Made by a program: the position numbers and the translations under genes. From Vreelandella neptunia (GTDB taxonomy: Bacteria > Pseudomonadota > Gammaproteobacteria > Pseudomonadales > Halomonadaceae), in NCBI RefSeq assembly GCF_000712975.1, contig NZ_JHQL01000004.1:310001-374000 (forward strand): DNA of 64,000 bases, read 5' to 3'. Below the pieces are notes generated by a model. The model searched no databases. It saw only the letters and a list, made by a program, of their open reading frames with translations, and was not told the origin of the DNA. Below are positions 50,108 through 60,009 of this stretch, in pieces; positions within the stretch are counted from its first letter, which is position 1; the number at the start of each line of letters is the position of its first letter.

Positions 50108-51460
50108 ATGAAACGCGACTTAACGCGCCTGTTGCACGCTCAGCGTCATGCGGCTAACCGCACTTTTGCCACTTTAAGCATGCGTAGAAAGCGTTTAGAA
50201 CGTCTTGCACAAATGACAAAACATCACCAGCGGGACATCATTCACGCCATTCAAGCTGACTTCGGCAAACGTAGCGAAACGGAAATACGTCTGGCAGAAA
50301 TTAGTGCAGTGTTACAAGCCATTGGTCATGCACGGCGGCACCTCTGGCACTGGATGCGTCCCTGTGCGGCTACTATGCCGTGGCGCTTGTGGCCTGCCCG
50401 TGCACGTATTACACCTCAGCCGCTTGGTGTGGTCGGCATTATGTCGCCTTGGAACTACCCGTGGAGCTTAGCATTGATGCCGGCTATTGATGCTGTCGCA
50501 GCAGGCAATAGCGTCATGATCAAGCCCAGCGAGTACGCTCCCAATACCAGCGCTCTTTTGGCAAAGCTGGTACCGCAATATTTTACTGACGAAGAGTTGT
50601 GCGTTGTTGAAGGCGGTCCAGACATCGCCAAAGCGTTTAGTGCCCTGCCTTTTGATCATCTAATTTTCACCGGATCAACGGCGGTGGGCCGTCAGGTTGC
50701 GCTTGCCGCTGCCGAACAGTTAACCCCGGTAACTCTAGAGCTGGGTGGCAAATCACCTGCTATTGTGGCGAGCGACGCTGATCTAGACCGCGCCGCTGCC
50801 TCAATTATTTTTGGCAAGGGAATGAACGCTGGGCAGACCTGCATAGCGCCGGACTATGTATTGGTGGAAAGCCGCCACCTTGAAACACTTATCCAAGCGC
50901 TTAGTCGAGCCATCGAGCAGCAGCGCCCAACCGATAAAGAGGCCACAGGGTTCGTCAGCCCTCATCATCAACAGCGTAGCGAACGGCTGATAGCGCAAGC
51001 GAGAGATCACGGCTGTCGCATTATTGATAGCGGACCCCATGCTCCCGCGCTGGTCATTGACCCAACACAAAACCTTGAACTGATGCGTGAGGAAATTTTT
51101 GGCCGTGCACTACCGCTGATCAGCGTTAAAAGCATCGATGACGCAATTGCCTTTGTGAATGCCCGACCACATCCACTAGCGCTTTATGCTTTTACCAACG
51201 ATAAATTGCTGCAAACCACATTACGTCTCTCAACCCGCTCTGGCGCGCTGGTATTCAATGAAACGTTGCTTCACCACGCGGTTCCTTCGCTACCTTTTGG
51301 TGGCGTTGGAGACAGCGGCATAGGGGCGTATCACGGTCGCCACGGCTTCGAGCGTTTCAGTCATTTAAGAAGCATTTTTTATCAATCAAAACGGGCTTCA
51401 AGCTCACTCATAAGGCCACCCTATAAACGTTGGCTATTAAAATTACTGAGGATTAGTTAA
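50108..51460 (+). CDS. Aldehyde dehydrogenase (coniferyl-aldehyde dehydrogenase type)
   Basis: 450 residues from the ATG at 50108 with AAGGAG 5 bases upstream. NAD(P)-dependent ALDH superfamily: SPWNYPWSLALMP for the substrate pocket, FTGSTAVGRQVA, general base E211 in ELGGKSP and catalytic C245 in NAGQTCIAPDY. Short length without the typical N-terminal extension and the basic C-terminus (RPPYKRWLLKLLR, possibly membrane-associated, as in fatty-aldehyde dehydrogenases) place it with the CalB/YwdH/fatty-aldehyde group. Substrate unknown. Confidence 0.88.
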   Translation: MKRDLTRLLHAQRHAANRTFATLSMRRKRLERLAQMTKHHQRDIIHAIQADFGKRSETEIRLAEISAVLQAIGHARRHLWHWMRPCAATMPWRLWPARARITPQPLGVVGIMSPWNYPWSLALMPAIDAVAAGNSVMIKPSEYAPNTSALLAKLVPQYFTDEELCVVEGGPDIAKAFSALPFDHLIFTGSTAVGRQVALAAAEQLTPVTLELGGKSPAIVASDADLDRAAASIIFGKGMNAGQTCIAPDYVLVESRHLETLIQALSRAIEQQRPTDKEATGFVSPHHQQRSERLIAQARDHGCRIIDSGPHAPALVIDPTQNLELMREEIFGRALPLISVKSIDDAIAFVNARPHPLALYAFTNDKLLQTTLRLSTRSGALVFNETLLHHAVPSLPFGGVGDSGIGAYHGRHGFERFSHLRSIFYQSKRASSSLIRPPYKRWLLKLLRIS

Positions 51461-51465
51461 AGCTT

Positions 51466-51533
51466 GTTCAAAAATGACCGATAATTATTAATATTTAATG
51501 TTTGATTGTCTCTTGGGCACTCTATTTTTGAAC
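51466..51533. repeat. Spaced 10-bp inverted repeat upstream of the histidine kinase
   Basis: GTTCAAAAAT (51466-51475) and ATTTTTGAAC (51524-51533), perfect, 48 AT-rich bases between. It fills most of the 95-base gap between the aldehyde dehydrogenase and the kinase gene. It may be an operator pair or a weak terminator-like stem. Confidence 0.6.
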
Positions 51534-51555
51534 GACTTATCTTCTAGGACACACA

Positions 51556-54174
51556 ATGCAAGCCGCAGACTTTCCTGAGAATGAACACCAGCGTTTAGCG
51601 GCATTGCATGCTTTACAGGTGCTTGACACCCCTGCTGACGAAGCGTTTGACCGTATTACCCAGTTTGTCTGTGACTTATTTGATGTACCTATTGCACTAA
51701 TATCACTCGTTGATACAAAACGCCTATGGTTTAAGTCCCAGCAAGGACTGTCTGCCAGTGAAATGTGCCGAGATATTTCGCTGTGTGCACATGCTATTGC
51801 ACTTAACGACATGCTCGTTGTTGAAAATACGCTTGATGATCCACGCTTTGCTGACAATCTGCTCGTCACTGGGACGCCACACGTTCGTTTTTATGCTGGC
51901 CAGCCGCTGCAACTGGCGGATGGCCTATCAGTAGGCACACTCTGTTTAATCGATCGTCAGCCGCGTTCGTTTAGTCAACACGACCGAGGCATTTTAAAAA
52001 GCATCGCGGGACAAGTGGAAGAGCTGCTGCGTCAGCATCAAATACGCAGAGCCTTGGCTCAAACCACGCGCCGTTATGAAGCGCTATTTAACGAAAGTGC
52101 CACGGGTATCGTGCGTATCGACCGTTCTGGCCATGTGTTAAGCATTAATCCTTTCGCACTTACGATGCTGGGTTATCAGCAGCACGAAGTGGTTGGTAAC
52201 AATGTCGCGATGTTTACGCCTGAAACAATCAGCGCACATCACGACAGTTTTCTTGCCAATTTTTTAGCAGGCAGCGAGCCAAAGGTGATTGGTCGAGGCA
52301 GAGAAGTGGAAGCACTTCATAAAGACGGCCATTTAATTCCCGTTCATCTTGCTGTCAACGCCATCCATAATGAGCAAGGAAATGTTGCTGAATTCCTGGG
52401 CATTTTAACTAATCTAACCGAGGTTTATAATGCCACCCAACAAATCAATAAAGAACAAAGCCTGCTAAAAGTACTTCATCAAGGTATTACAGATTACCAA
52501 GCACTCATGTCGGTTGAGCAGCTATGGACATTCTTAATGGAAGCGCTGCGCGACCTTACCGATAGCGATTATGCGCTCATTGGAGAAGTGTTACCTACTG
52601 ATACGACTAACGCACTTAAGATACACGCCATCACAGATCTTTCATGGAGCGATGATTCCAGGCACCTAATGGAGCGCCTACGTAGCGGTGATATGACGCT
52701 CACCAACCCTAACTCACTGTTAGGAAGGGTATTCGCCCACGGCGATGTCATTATGACTGACGACGTTTATCGCCATACGAAGCGCGGTGGTTTCCCACCA
52801 GGACACCCACGTTTAGGCAATTATTTGGGCGTACCTATTTTCAGTGGTGATAACCTCATTGGCATGTTTGCCATTGCAAACAGTAAACAGCCCTTAAACC
52901 AAGCGCTTTTAGACTGGCTTCAACCGTTTACCGATACATGTGCACTGCTCATTAACCTTTATCGCCAAATGGCCGAGCGCGAACAAGTTACCTGTGATTT
53001 GGCAACCGCTAGAGATCAGGCAGAGCAAGCCAATAAGGCAAAAAGTGAATTTCTGTCTTCAATGAGTCACGAATTGCGTACACCGCTTAACGCCATTATC
53101 GGCTTTGCTCAGCTGCTCGCAAAAGGTCGCCGTGATCCACTGAGTGAAAAGCAGCAGCGCCAAGTAGGGCAAATCGAGAAGAGTGGACAGCACCTGTTAA
53201 GCCTAATTAATGAAGTGCTGGATTTAGCAAAGATCGAAGCGGGTTACATAACTCTTTCGCTAGAACCCATGTTAATTGAAAACGTATTAGACGATGCCTG
53301 TACCACGCTAGAGGCGAACATCGATGCAGCAAATATTACGCTAACGCGTCATTCAGTGTCGCCAGCCTGCATGGTGTTAGCAGATTACACACGGGTAAAA
53401 CAAGTACTGCTCAACCTGCTTTCCAACGCAATTAAATACAACCGAGCAAACGGCACTATTCACGTTAATATCGAGCCGGTTGGGTCCGAACTAAAGGTTA
53501 GCGTTATCGACTCAGGGCATGGCATTGCGCCAGAGCGTCAGCATGAGCTTTTTGAACCCTTTAACCGGTTAGATGCCGAGTATGGAGGCATTGAAGGCAC
53601 TGGCATTGGCTTGGCCATTACGCGCGAACTGGTAGAGCGGATGAAGGGAAGCCTTGGTGTTGATAGCCAGCCGGATAAGGGCTCTACTTTTTGGTTTACG
53701 CTGCCCATTGCCGAAGAACAACCTAGCGAACACGAACAGACCTCTCTTTCTAGCGCCATGGACACTGCCAGTAACTCCCAACCTTTCTTCACCCTGCTAT
53801 ATATCGAAGATAATCCCGCCAACCAGCGGCTTATGGAAGATATCATAGACGACTTTCACTCGATAAAACTGCAGGTTGTCGCAAGCGCCGAACTTGGTTT
53901 AGATATCATGCGCCACTCACCCCCTAATCTTGTTCTAATGGATATCCACCTACCGGGCATGAATGGGTTTCAAGCATTAGATATTATTCAAAACGATTCG
54001 GCGCTAAAACATATAAATGTAATTGCGTTATCTGCCAACGCGATGGAACGTGACTTACAACATGGACTAGCAGCAGGGTTTGCTGACTATCTGACGAAAC
54101 CTATCGATATTGATAAACTAACGGCCTCACTTAATCGATTCATCACTACTGCACCCCCAAGAGCGCAGCCATGA
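51556..54174 (+). CDS. Hybrid sensor histidine kinase, GAF-PAS-GAF-HisKA-HATPase-REC
   Basis: 872 residues with no membrane segment, so a cytoplasmic sensor. Order: GAF about 15-155 (FDRITQFVCDLFDVPIALISLVD), PAS about 165-290 (YEALFNESATGIVRID), second GAF about 310-475, HisKA with phospho-acceptor H505 in SHELRTPLNAIIGFAQLL, HATPase with N box LNLLSNAIKYN and G boxes DSGHGIAP and GTGIGLAI, then a receiver domain with D796 in LMDIHLPGMNG. It probably autophosphorylates and passes phosphate to its own receiver and the next gene's REC. Its stop overlaps the next start by four bases. Confidence 0.92.
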   Translation: MQAADFPENEHQRLAALHALQVLDTPADEAFDRITQFVCDLFDVPIALISLVDTKRLWFKSQQGLSASEMCRDISLCAHAIALNDMLVVENTLDDPRFADNLLVTGTPHVRFYAGQPLQLADGLSVGTLCLIDRQPRSFSQHDRGILKSIAGQVEELLRQHQIRRALAQTTRRYEALFNESATGIVRIDRSGHVLSINPFALTMLGYQQHEVVGNNVAMFTPETISAHHDSFLANFLAGSEPKVIGRGREVEALHKDGHLIPVHLAVNAIHNEQGNVAEFLGILTNLTEVYNATQQINKEQSLLKVLHQGITDYQALMSVEQLWTFLMEALRDLTDSDYALIGEVLPTDTTNALKIHAITDLSWSDDSRHLMERLRSGDMTLTNPNSLLGRVFAHGDVIMTDDVYRHTKRGGFPPGHPRLGNYLGVPIFSGDNLIGMFAIANSKQPLNQALLDWLQPFTDTCALLINLYRQMAEREQVTCDLATARDQAEQANKAKSEFLSSMSHELRTPLNAIIGFAQLLAKGRRDPLSEKQQRQVGQIEKSGQHLLSLINEVLDLAKIEAGYITLSLEPMLIENVLDDACTTLEANIDAANITLTRHSVSPACMVLADYTRVKQVLLNLLSNAIKYNRANGTIHVNIEPVGSELKVSVIDSGHGIAPERQHELFEPFNRLDAEYGGIEGTGIGLAITRELVERMKGSLGVDSQPDKGSTFWFTLPIAEEQPSEHEQTSLSSAMDTASNSQPFFTLLYIEDNPANQRLMEDIIDDFHSIKLQVVASAELGLDIMRHSPPNLVLMDIHLPGMNGFQALDIIQNDSALKHINVIALSANAMERDLQHGLAAGFADYLTKPIDIDKLTASLNRFITTAPPRAQP

Positions 54175-55940
54175 GCCTGAACCACAAACACATCCTTGTG
54201 GTGGATGATAATTCCATTAATGTCAACCTGTTATTAGACCTGTTGGATGAGCATGGTTTTGAAAATGCCCATGGCCTAAACGACCCACGCGAAGTACTAA
54301 CACATTGCCAGCAAACGTTACCTGACCTGATTCTGCTGGATATACGAATGCCTTACCTGGATGGGTATACGGTTATTAATCAGCTGCAAACAGAGTTTGG
54401 GCATAATACCCCGCCAATTATTATTCTCACCGCACAGATTGATGATGAAACCCGACACCGCTCACTCAGCATGGGCGTGCGCGACTTCGTCACAAAACCG
54501 TTCCAACATGACGAAGTGCTGCAGCGCATTCGCATTACATTGAACGTTGAACACCGTTATCAGGTTCGCAATCAACAGGCAGACACGCTAGAACGCATGG
54601 TGGCAAAGCGCACCAAAGAGCTGAATCGTCAGTCTCGTACCGACCCTATTACCCAATTAGCTAATCGTCGCGCGCTCACCCAAATGCTCCGCGAAGCAGC
54701 ATTGCGAGGAACGGGAACGGGGCTACTTTTTATTGTCCTGGATCACCTAGACGATGTGATTAAGCTACATGGTTACGGTGTCGCTGATAAATTAATGATG
54801 CATATTAGCAGTCAGTTGTCAGCCAAGCTCAGCGAGCAGTGCCAACTAGGCTTATGGGGTGGTAGCGAATTATTAGTGATTACTGATCACGCTGATCTTG
54901 AAACATTAAGGCAGTCTGCGGCACAACTATTGAGTTGTTTCGATCAAGATCAGGCACTGGGTGGTCTGCTTCTGCCTTTAAATGCGCGGATTGGTATTAG
55001 CTGGGCAGATGCCCATTTTGAAATTGAGCGCCTTGTCCATATGGCTGCCTTAGCGCTACCACAAAGCGGCACGCTACGTATTCAATGTTATAACGAAACC
55101 TTAGAAGCCCAACAGCGTCACCGTCTAAACCTTCAGCAAGCGATTCGTGGTGCAACCGAACGTGGTGAGATGTCGCTGGCTTTCCAACCTAAAGTTTCAC
55201 TGACAACGCAGTGCGTCATTGGAGCCGAAGCCCTGCTGCGCTGGCACCATCCGGAGCTAGGCCATATTTCACCAGCGGACTTTATTCCCCTTGCGGAAGC
55301 AAGTGGTGATATCCTTTCTATTGGTGAGTGGGTGCTTGAGAAAGCAATGCAGCATATCGTCGAATGGCGGCTAAAAGGCTTGCTGGATGATCACTTCCAT
55401 ATTGCGGTGAACGTTGCAGCCCGCCAATTGGCGCGAAAAGACTTCGCTCAAACGTTGCTTTCTAAACTGGCAGAGCATGAGATCCCAGCCCCCTTTTTCG
55501 CCTTGGAAGTCACAGAATCAGGTTTATTAAGCGATATGCAAAACGCCCGTACGCAGCTGGCTCAGCTTGCTGAGGCAGATATTGCCGTAGCCATTGACGA
55601 TTTTGGTACTGGGCACTCCTCGCTTGCTTATGTTAAGACATTGCCTTTCTCCACGCTAAAAATAGACCGCGCCTTCGTTATGGACCTAGAAGATGACGCG
55701 GTGGATCGTCATTTAGCCTTAACGATTACCCAGCTTGCCCATGCGGTTGGGTGCGATGTGGTAGCAGAAGGCATTGAAACATCTGCCCAGGCGGACTACT
55801 TACGTTCTATTGGCTGTGAAGCGGCGCAAGGGTATTACTATGCTCGCCCGCTAACCGCCGACGCTTTTTTTACCTGGTGTACAGAATGGGCACCCAACGC
55901 TCAAAAAAATATTGCCATGGAGGCTGTTGATGGCGCATGA
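54171..55940 (+). CDS. Response regulator with REC-GGDEF(degenerate)-EAL, c-di-GMP phosphodiesterase
   Basis: 589 residues. Receiver about 5-125 with phospho-Asp D57 (LLDIRMP); GGDEF domain about 160-300 whose active site reads GGSEL (230-234), so diguanylate cyclase activity is unlikely; EAL domain about 330-575 with E353 in [36 protein letters not shown] and QGYYYARPL all intact, which supports an active phosphodiesterase. Overlapping the kinase stop by four bases and the hexR start by eleven, it would be translated as one unit with both. The output should lower c-di-GMP when phosphorylated or activated by the kinase. Confidence 0.92.
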   Translation: MSLNHKHILVVDDNSINVNLLLDLLDEHGFENAHGLNDPREVLTHCQQTLPDLILLDIRMPYLDGYTVINQLQTEFGHNTPPIIILTAQIDDETRHRSLSMGVRDFVTKPFQHDEVLQRIRITLNVEHRYQVRNQQADTLERMVAKRTKELNRQSRTDPITQLANRRALTQMLREAALRGTGTGLLFIVLDHLDDVIKLHGYGVADKLMMHISSQLSAKLSEQCQLGLWGGSELLVITDHADLETLRQSAAQLLSCFDQDQALGGLLLPLNARIGISWADAHFEIERLVHMAALALPQSGTLRIQCYNETLEAQQRHRLNLQQAIRGATERGEMSLAFQPKVSLTTQCVIGAEALLRWHHPELGHISPADFIPLAEASGDILSIGEWVLEKAMQHIVEWRLKGLLDDHFHIAVNVAARQLARKDFAQTLLSKLAEHEIPAPFFALEVTESGLLSDMQNARTQLAQLAEADIAVAIDDFGTGHSSLAYVKTLPFSTLKIDRAFVMDLEDDAVDRHLALTITQLAHAVGCDVVAEGIETSAQADYLRSIGCEAAQGYYYARPLTADAFFTWCTEWAPNAQKNIAMEAVDGA

Positions 55941-56793
55941 CCTGCTTGACCGCTTACGCGAACGCTTAGAAGAACTCAATCGCTCTGAACGCAAAGTTGC
56001 CAATGTCATCCTGGAGGACCCGGCGGTAGCCACCAGCCTAAGCATCGCAAGCCTTGCCCAAGCGGCCAGCGTCAGTGAGCCCACGGTCAACCGGTTCTGT
56101 CGCAATTTCGGTGCCAAGGGCTACCCAGATTTCAAAATTAAACTTGCCCAAAGCTTGGCGGGCGGAACGCCTTATGTCACACGGGCTGTAGAGCCTGGAG
56201 ATACGGCAACACAGTACACTCACAAGATTTTCGGCGCGACGATTGCCGCCCTAGACGAAGCCCAACGTGAGGTCGACATGGCCGCCGTGGAGCGCATGGT
56301 TGACTACCTTACTCAAGCAAAACAGATTCACTTTTTTGGTTTAGGTGCCTCTGGCGCAGTCGCCCAGGATGCCCAGCACAAGTTCTTCCGTTTTAACTTG
56401 CCCGTGGTTGCTTATGTGGATGTGCTGATGCAGCGTATGGTGGCCGCTGCCTGTCATACAGGAGATGTGGTAGTGATTATCTCGTACACAGGCCGCACTA
56501 AAGAATTGGTCGATATTGCACGCGTTGCTCGTGAAGCTGGCGCCGTCGTGCTGGGGATTACCGCTCCTCATTCTCCTCTATCCTTGGAGTGTACCGCGAC
56601 GCTCGAAGTCGCCACCCCCGAGGACACCGACCACTATATGCCCATGACCTCGCGGATGATTCAATTAACGCTGATTGATGCCTTAGCTACCGGCGTTACC
56701 TTAAGGCGCGGCGAAGATTTTCTGCCACACCTGAAGAAAATCAAAGACAGTCTTCGCGATACCCGCTTTCCAGTGGAAAAGACGGGTAAGTAA
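55930..56793 (+). CDS. hexR: RpiR-family regulator of central carbon metabolism
   Basis: 287 residues from the ATG at 55930, GGAGG 6 bases upstream and inside the preceding gene. N-terminal RpiR HTH (about 1-80: [42 protein letters not shown]) and C-terminal SIS sugar-phosphate-binding domain ([32 protein letters not shown]). Sequence and length fit HexR, which in gammaproteobacteria responds to 2-keto-3-deoxy-6-phosphogluconate and controls Entner-Doudoroff, gluconeogenic and glycolytic genes. Unusually it lies in the c-di-GMP signalling unit instead of beside zwf or edd. Confidence 0.9.
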   Translation: MAHDLLDRLRERLEELNRSERKVANVILEDPAVATSLSIASLAQAASVSEPTVNRFCRNFGAKGYPDFKIKLAQSLAGGTPYVTRAVEPGDTATQYTHKIFGATIAALDEAQREVDMAAVERMVDYLTQAKQIHFFGLGASGAVAQDAQHKFFRFNLPVVAYVDVLMQRMVAAACHTGDVVVIISYTGRTKELVDIARVAREAGAVVLGITAPHSPLSLECTATLEVATPEDTDHYMPMTSRMIQLTLIDALATGVTLRRGEDFLPHLKKIKDSLRDTRFPVEKTGK

Positions 56794-56825
56794 CCTGTAA
56801 ACCATCAATCACTAATGCGGGCAAC

Positions 56826-57185
56826 TTAACTGCTAACAGCGGTAGTAACCGTAATTTCCACTTTTAACTCATCGGCAGGTAGCGGCGCGCAGACACAGGT
56901 GCGTGCCGGTGCATAACCTTCGGGCACCCAGGCATCCCACACCTCGTTCATTGCGGCAAAATCATTGCCATCTTTAAGGTAGATTGTCGCGCTTAACAGC
57001 TGCTCACGGCTAGAACCAATCTCTTTTAGCAGTGCATCTACCCGTGCCAGCATACTTTCTGTTTGCGCTTTAATGCCGTCATGGCGAGCCTCGGGCCCCG
57101 CTACCTGACCACACAAATAAGCCACACCTTGATGAATAACAGCACGGCTCATACGAGCTTTTGTATCATGGCGCTGAATTGTCAT
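56826..57185 (-). CDS. RidA-family protein
   Basis: 119 residues, YjgF/YER057c/UK114 fold. [19 protein letters not shown] is the characteristic start and [10 protein letters not shown] contains the Arg that in RidA contacts the substrate (R-x-C-V). AGGAG lies 8 bases before the ATG. RidA members hydrolyse reactive enamine/imine intermediates of PLP enzymes; this one may belong to another subgroup because of the length and the C-terminus ([13 protein letters not shown]). It follows an Lrp/AsnC gene by 71 bases on the same strand. Confidence 0.88.
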   Translation of the reverse strand: MTIQRHDTKARMSRAVIHQGVAYLCGQVAGPEARHDGIKAQTESMLARVDALLKEIGSSREQLLSATIYLKDGNDFAAMNEVWDAWVPEGYAPARTCVCAPLPADELKVEITVTTAVSS

Positions 57186-57256
57186 GGTTCAATCTCCTAG
57201 ATAAGACAAAAAAAGCAGTGTAAACCGCCGCAGACTAGTTGCCTATGCCTTCTTCA

Positions 57257-57742
57257 TCAAACGCGCTCAGTGGGCACAGGGCGATGCTCGAAGACTCGTC
57301 GCAAAACAAAACTCGTATGAGCGCCCGTCACCCCTTCGATACGGTTAATCACATGCAGTAAAAGATGCTGATAGCCATCCATATCACGAACCAGTATCTT
57401 GAGCTGAAAATCCGCCGCCTGACCGGTAATAATTAAACACTCAATCACGTTGGGAATTTTACGGATGTGACGCTCGAAGTTATCGAAGCGTTCGGGAGTA
57501 TGTTGATCCATTGAAATATGCAGCAACACCATCAGTTGATAGCCCAACTGGCGCGCATCAACCTCAGCCCGGTATTGGGTAATTAGCCCGTGCTCCTCTA
57601 GCGCACGTACTCGGCGCAAACAGGGCGAAGGAGACAACCCGATGCGCTCGGCTAGCTCCTGATTACTAATCCGCCCTTCCTGCTGTAACACATTTAGAAT
57701 ATGGCGATCAAAACGATCAAGCTCAAGCGGCACAACAGGCAT
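57257..57742 (-). CDS. Lrp/AsnC-family transcriptional regulator
   Basis: 161 residues from the ATG at 57742 with AGGAG 8 bases upstream. Winged HTH about 10-65 (LDRFDRHILNVLQQEGRISN start, RIGLSPSPCLRRVRAL) and an AsnC/RAM ligand domain about 75-150. Family regulators respond to amino acids. It is divergent from leuA, with about 217 bases between, so it may control leuA, ridA, itself or a combination. A palindrome in the gap is a candidate operator. Confidence 0.9.
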   Translation of the reverse strand: MPVVPLELDRFDRHILNVLQQEGRISNQELAERIGLSPSPCLRRVRALEEHGLITQYRAEVDARQLGYQLMVLLHISMDQHTPERFDNFERHIRKIPNVIECLIITGQAADFQLKILVRDMDGYQHLLLHVINRIEGVTGAHTSFVLRRVFEHRPVPTERV

Positions 57743-57786
57743 GACAGCATCTCCTACCAATAAAAATCAAATAACCAATATTTACT

Positions 57787-57799
57787 GCCAATTATTGGC
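57787..57799. promoter_or_regulatory. Palindrome GCCAATTATTGGC, candidate Lrp/AsnC operator
   Basis: Perfect 6-bp arms around one central T, 45 bases upstream of the regulator's ATG. A half-site CCAATA lies just beside it at 57775-57780. Spaced AT-rich dyads are common as Lrp/AsnC sites. Confidence 0.45.
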
Positions 57800-57959
57800 G
57801 TAAAAACCATATTTTCGCAATAACCTTTCGCCTTCTATCACGTAGACTGTAATGACTGTCACAAGCAGCCCCTATCAGGTGTCTTACCCGGGCACCGGTT
57901 AACGCGGCTTACGCCACAAGCGGCCGCCTAAATAATTCACCGCCTTCAGGAAACTCACC

Positions 57960-59645
57960 ATGTCTGCTTTTGATCATCGCAAATATCGCCCTGCTCCTCG
58001 CGTTCCTGCATTCAACCGCCAATGGCCGGACCGTGACCTAACGCAAGCGCCCATTTGGGTAAGTGAAGACCTACGCGATGGCAACCAAGCGCTATTAGAG
58101 CCGATGACAGTTGAGCAAAAGCAGCGCTTTTGGCACCAGATTATTAAGGTGGGTATCAAAGAAGTGATGGTAGGCTTCCCATCGGCTAGCCAGCCAGACT
58201 ACGATTTTGTACGTTGGCTAATTGAAGAAGACCAAATTCCAGACGATGTCACTATTGCAGTACTTGTTCAGTGCCGCGAACATTTAATCGAGAAAACCTT
58301 TGCCTCGCTGGTGGGCGTCAAACGCGCCATTATTCACCTTTATAACTCCACCTCCACTATCCAACGCGAGCGTGTATTCGAGATGGATCGCGACGGCATT
58401 ACCGATATTGCCGTACAGGGCGCTACCTGGGTGAAGACCTATGCTGCCCAATACCCAGGCGTTGACTGGCGCTTCCAGTACTCGCCGGAAAGCTTCTCTA
58501 GCACTGAAATTGATTTCTCATTGGCCATTTGCGAGGCGGTGATGGATGTTTGGCAACCAACGCCAGACAACAAATGCATCCTCAACTTGCCCACCACGGT
58601 AGAAGTTGCAGGGCCGCATCATCATGCTGACCAGATTGACTACTTTTGCCAGCACATTAGCCGTCGCGACAGCGTAATTATTTCGGTGCATACCCATAAC
58701 GACCGTGGTGGCGCTGTCGCTTCGGCAGAGCTTGCGTTGCTGGCAGGTGCCGACCGCGTTGAAGGCACCCTACTGGGTAACGGCGAGCGCACCGGCAATA
58801 TGGATATCGTCACCCTGGCGATGAACCTCTATAGCCAGGGCATTGACCCTGAGTTGGACCTTTCCAACCCAGACGAAATTGTCCAAGTGGTGCATGAGTG
58901 TACCGGTATCACCATTCATCCACGCCACCCTTGGGTCGGCGAGATGGTGTATACCGCGTTTTCCGGCAGCCACCAGGATGCTATTCGCAAATCACTCAAG
59001 CATCAAAAGCCTGACGAGCCGTGGCAAGTGGCTTATTTACCCATTGATCCGCATGATATTGGGCGTGATTATCAAGCCGTTATCCGTGTGAATAGTCAGT
59101 CTGGGAAAGGCGGTATGGCCTTTTTGTTGGAGCGAGACTACGGCATTAATTTACCGCGTTGGATGATGCTGGCACTTGCCCCTTACGTGCAGCAAGAGAG
59201 CGAGCGCCGCAACAGCGAGCTTTCCAGCGAGATTATTCGCCAAGTGATGTTCGATAACTTCACTCAGAATGCACCGCTGGCATTAGCCGATTACCGGCTC
59301 TCTAAAGGTCAGGACGAAGGTATTGAAATCACCCTGTGGGAAGGCGCTGAAACACTGCGCTTGTCAGGAACGGGCAACGGTGCCATGTCATCGTTCACCG
59401 ATGCTTGGAAAAAACACTCAGGCAGCAATGTAGCAATTATTGACTACAGTGAGCATTCACTCGGCGGCGACAGCGAAGCCAACGCGATTGCCTTTGTTCA
59501 GCTGAATATTGATGGACAACGTCTTTGCGCCGTGGCCGAAGATAGTGACACCGTTAGCGCATCGCTGAAAGCGCTGCTGTCAGGCATTAATATGGTGCAG
59601 GCCACCAAACAGCATCAGCAGGAAAACGCCGCCATCGAGGCATAA
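57960..59645 (+). CDS. leuA: 2-isopropylmalate synthase (type 2)
   Basis: 561 residues, the longer LeuA2 type. DRE-TIM barrel: the metal-binding start WVSEDLRDGNQALLEPM, VSVHTHNDRGGAVASAELALLAGADRVEGTLLGNGERTGN (in part: HTHNDRGG, GNGERTGN), and a C-terminal LeuA allosteric domain from about 430, which carries leucine feedback. AGGA lies 8 bases before ATG. It condenses 2-ketoisovalerate and acetyl-CoA, the first leucine-specific step. Monocistronic, with no leuBCD in the window. Confidence 0.97.
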   Translation: MSAFDHRKYRPAPRVPAFNRQWPDRDLTQAPIWVSEDLRDGNQALLEPMTVEQKQRFWHQIIKVGIKEVMVGFPSASQPDYDFVRWLIEEDQIPDDVTIAVLVQCREHLIEKTFASLVGVKRAIIHLYNSTSTIQRERVFEMDRDGITDIAVQGATWVKTYAAQYPGVDWRFQYSPESFSSTEIDFSLAICEAVMDVWQPTPDNKCILNLPTTVEVAGPHHHADQIDYFCQHISRRDSVIISVHTHNDRGGAVASAELALLAGADRVEGTLLGNGERTGNMDIVTLAMNLYSQGIDPELDLSNPDEIVQVVHECTGITIHPRHPWVGEMVYTAFSGSHQDAIRKSLKHQKPDEPWQVAYLPIDPHDIGRDYQAVIRVNSQSGKGGMAFLLERDYGINLPRWMMLALAPYVQQESERRNSELSSEIIRQVMFDNFTQNAPLALADYRLSKGQDEGIEITLWEGAETLRLSGTGNGAMSSFTDAWKKHSGSNVAIIDYSEHSLGGDSEANAIAFVQLNIDGQRLCAVAEDSDTVSASLKALLSGINMVQATKQHQQENAAIEA

Positions 59646-59649
59646 CCGC

Positions 59650-59991
59650 TTATTCGGCACACTTGATACATTTCAGCACTAACGGGTCCCAGGTGAGGCG
59701 TTTGGCACCAATCCATTCGCCACACTCAATGCACTCGCCAAAGTTCTGTTGTTCAATACGCTGCAAGGCGCCGCTAATACGCTTAAGCGATATTTGACGG
59801 CGCTGCTCCTCTGCCTTTGCCATGGCTTGACCCTGCAGCGCATCCATACGTGACAACCGCCCTACCGTCGTTTGATCAAGCTCCACCGTCTCTCTTGAAG
59901 ACGCGCTTTCAATGCTTTCTTCTCGCAAAGAAACCTCTAGGGCCAACAGCTTTTGGCGTATCGCGGCTATGTCTACCTCAGGGTGATTCAT
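59650..59991 (-). CDS. TraR/DksA-type zinc-finger protein
   Basis: 113 residues. Helical N-terminal half (ALEVSLREESIESASSRETVELDQ), then a four-Cys zinc finger with CIECGEWI ... CIKC at the C-terminus, and the sequence RISGALQRIEQQNFGECIECGEWIG typical of short DksA/TraR relatives (partly quoted as GECIECGEWIG). Such proteins act in the secondary channel of RNA polymerase; whether this one responds to ppGpp is unknown. Convergent with leuA with 4 bases between stops. AGGAG lies 6 bases before the ATG. Confidence 0.85.
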   Translation of the reverse strand: MNHPEVDIAAIRQKLLALEVSLREESIESASSRETVELDQTTVGRLSRMDALQGQAMAKAEEQRRQISLKRISGALQRIEQQNFGECIECGEWIGAKRLTWDPLVLKCIKCAE

Positions 59992-60009
59992 CTGCCTCTC
60001 CTAATGACT

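Noticed and set aside
54858-54872. Active diguanylate cyclase in the REC-GGDEF-EAL protein
   Set aside because: The signature reads GGSEL, lacking the metal-binding Asp-Glu arrangement, so cyclase activity is unlikely.
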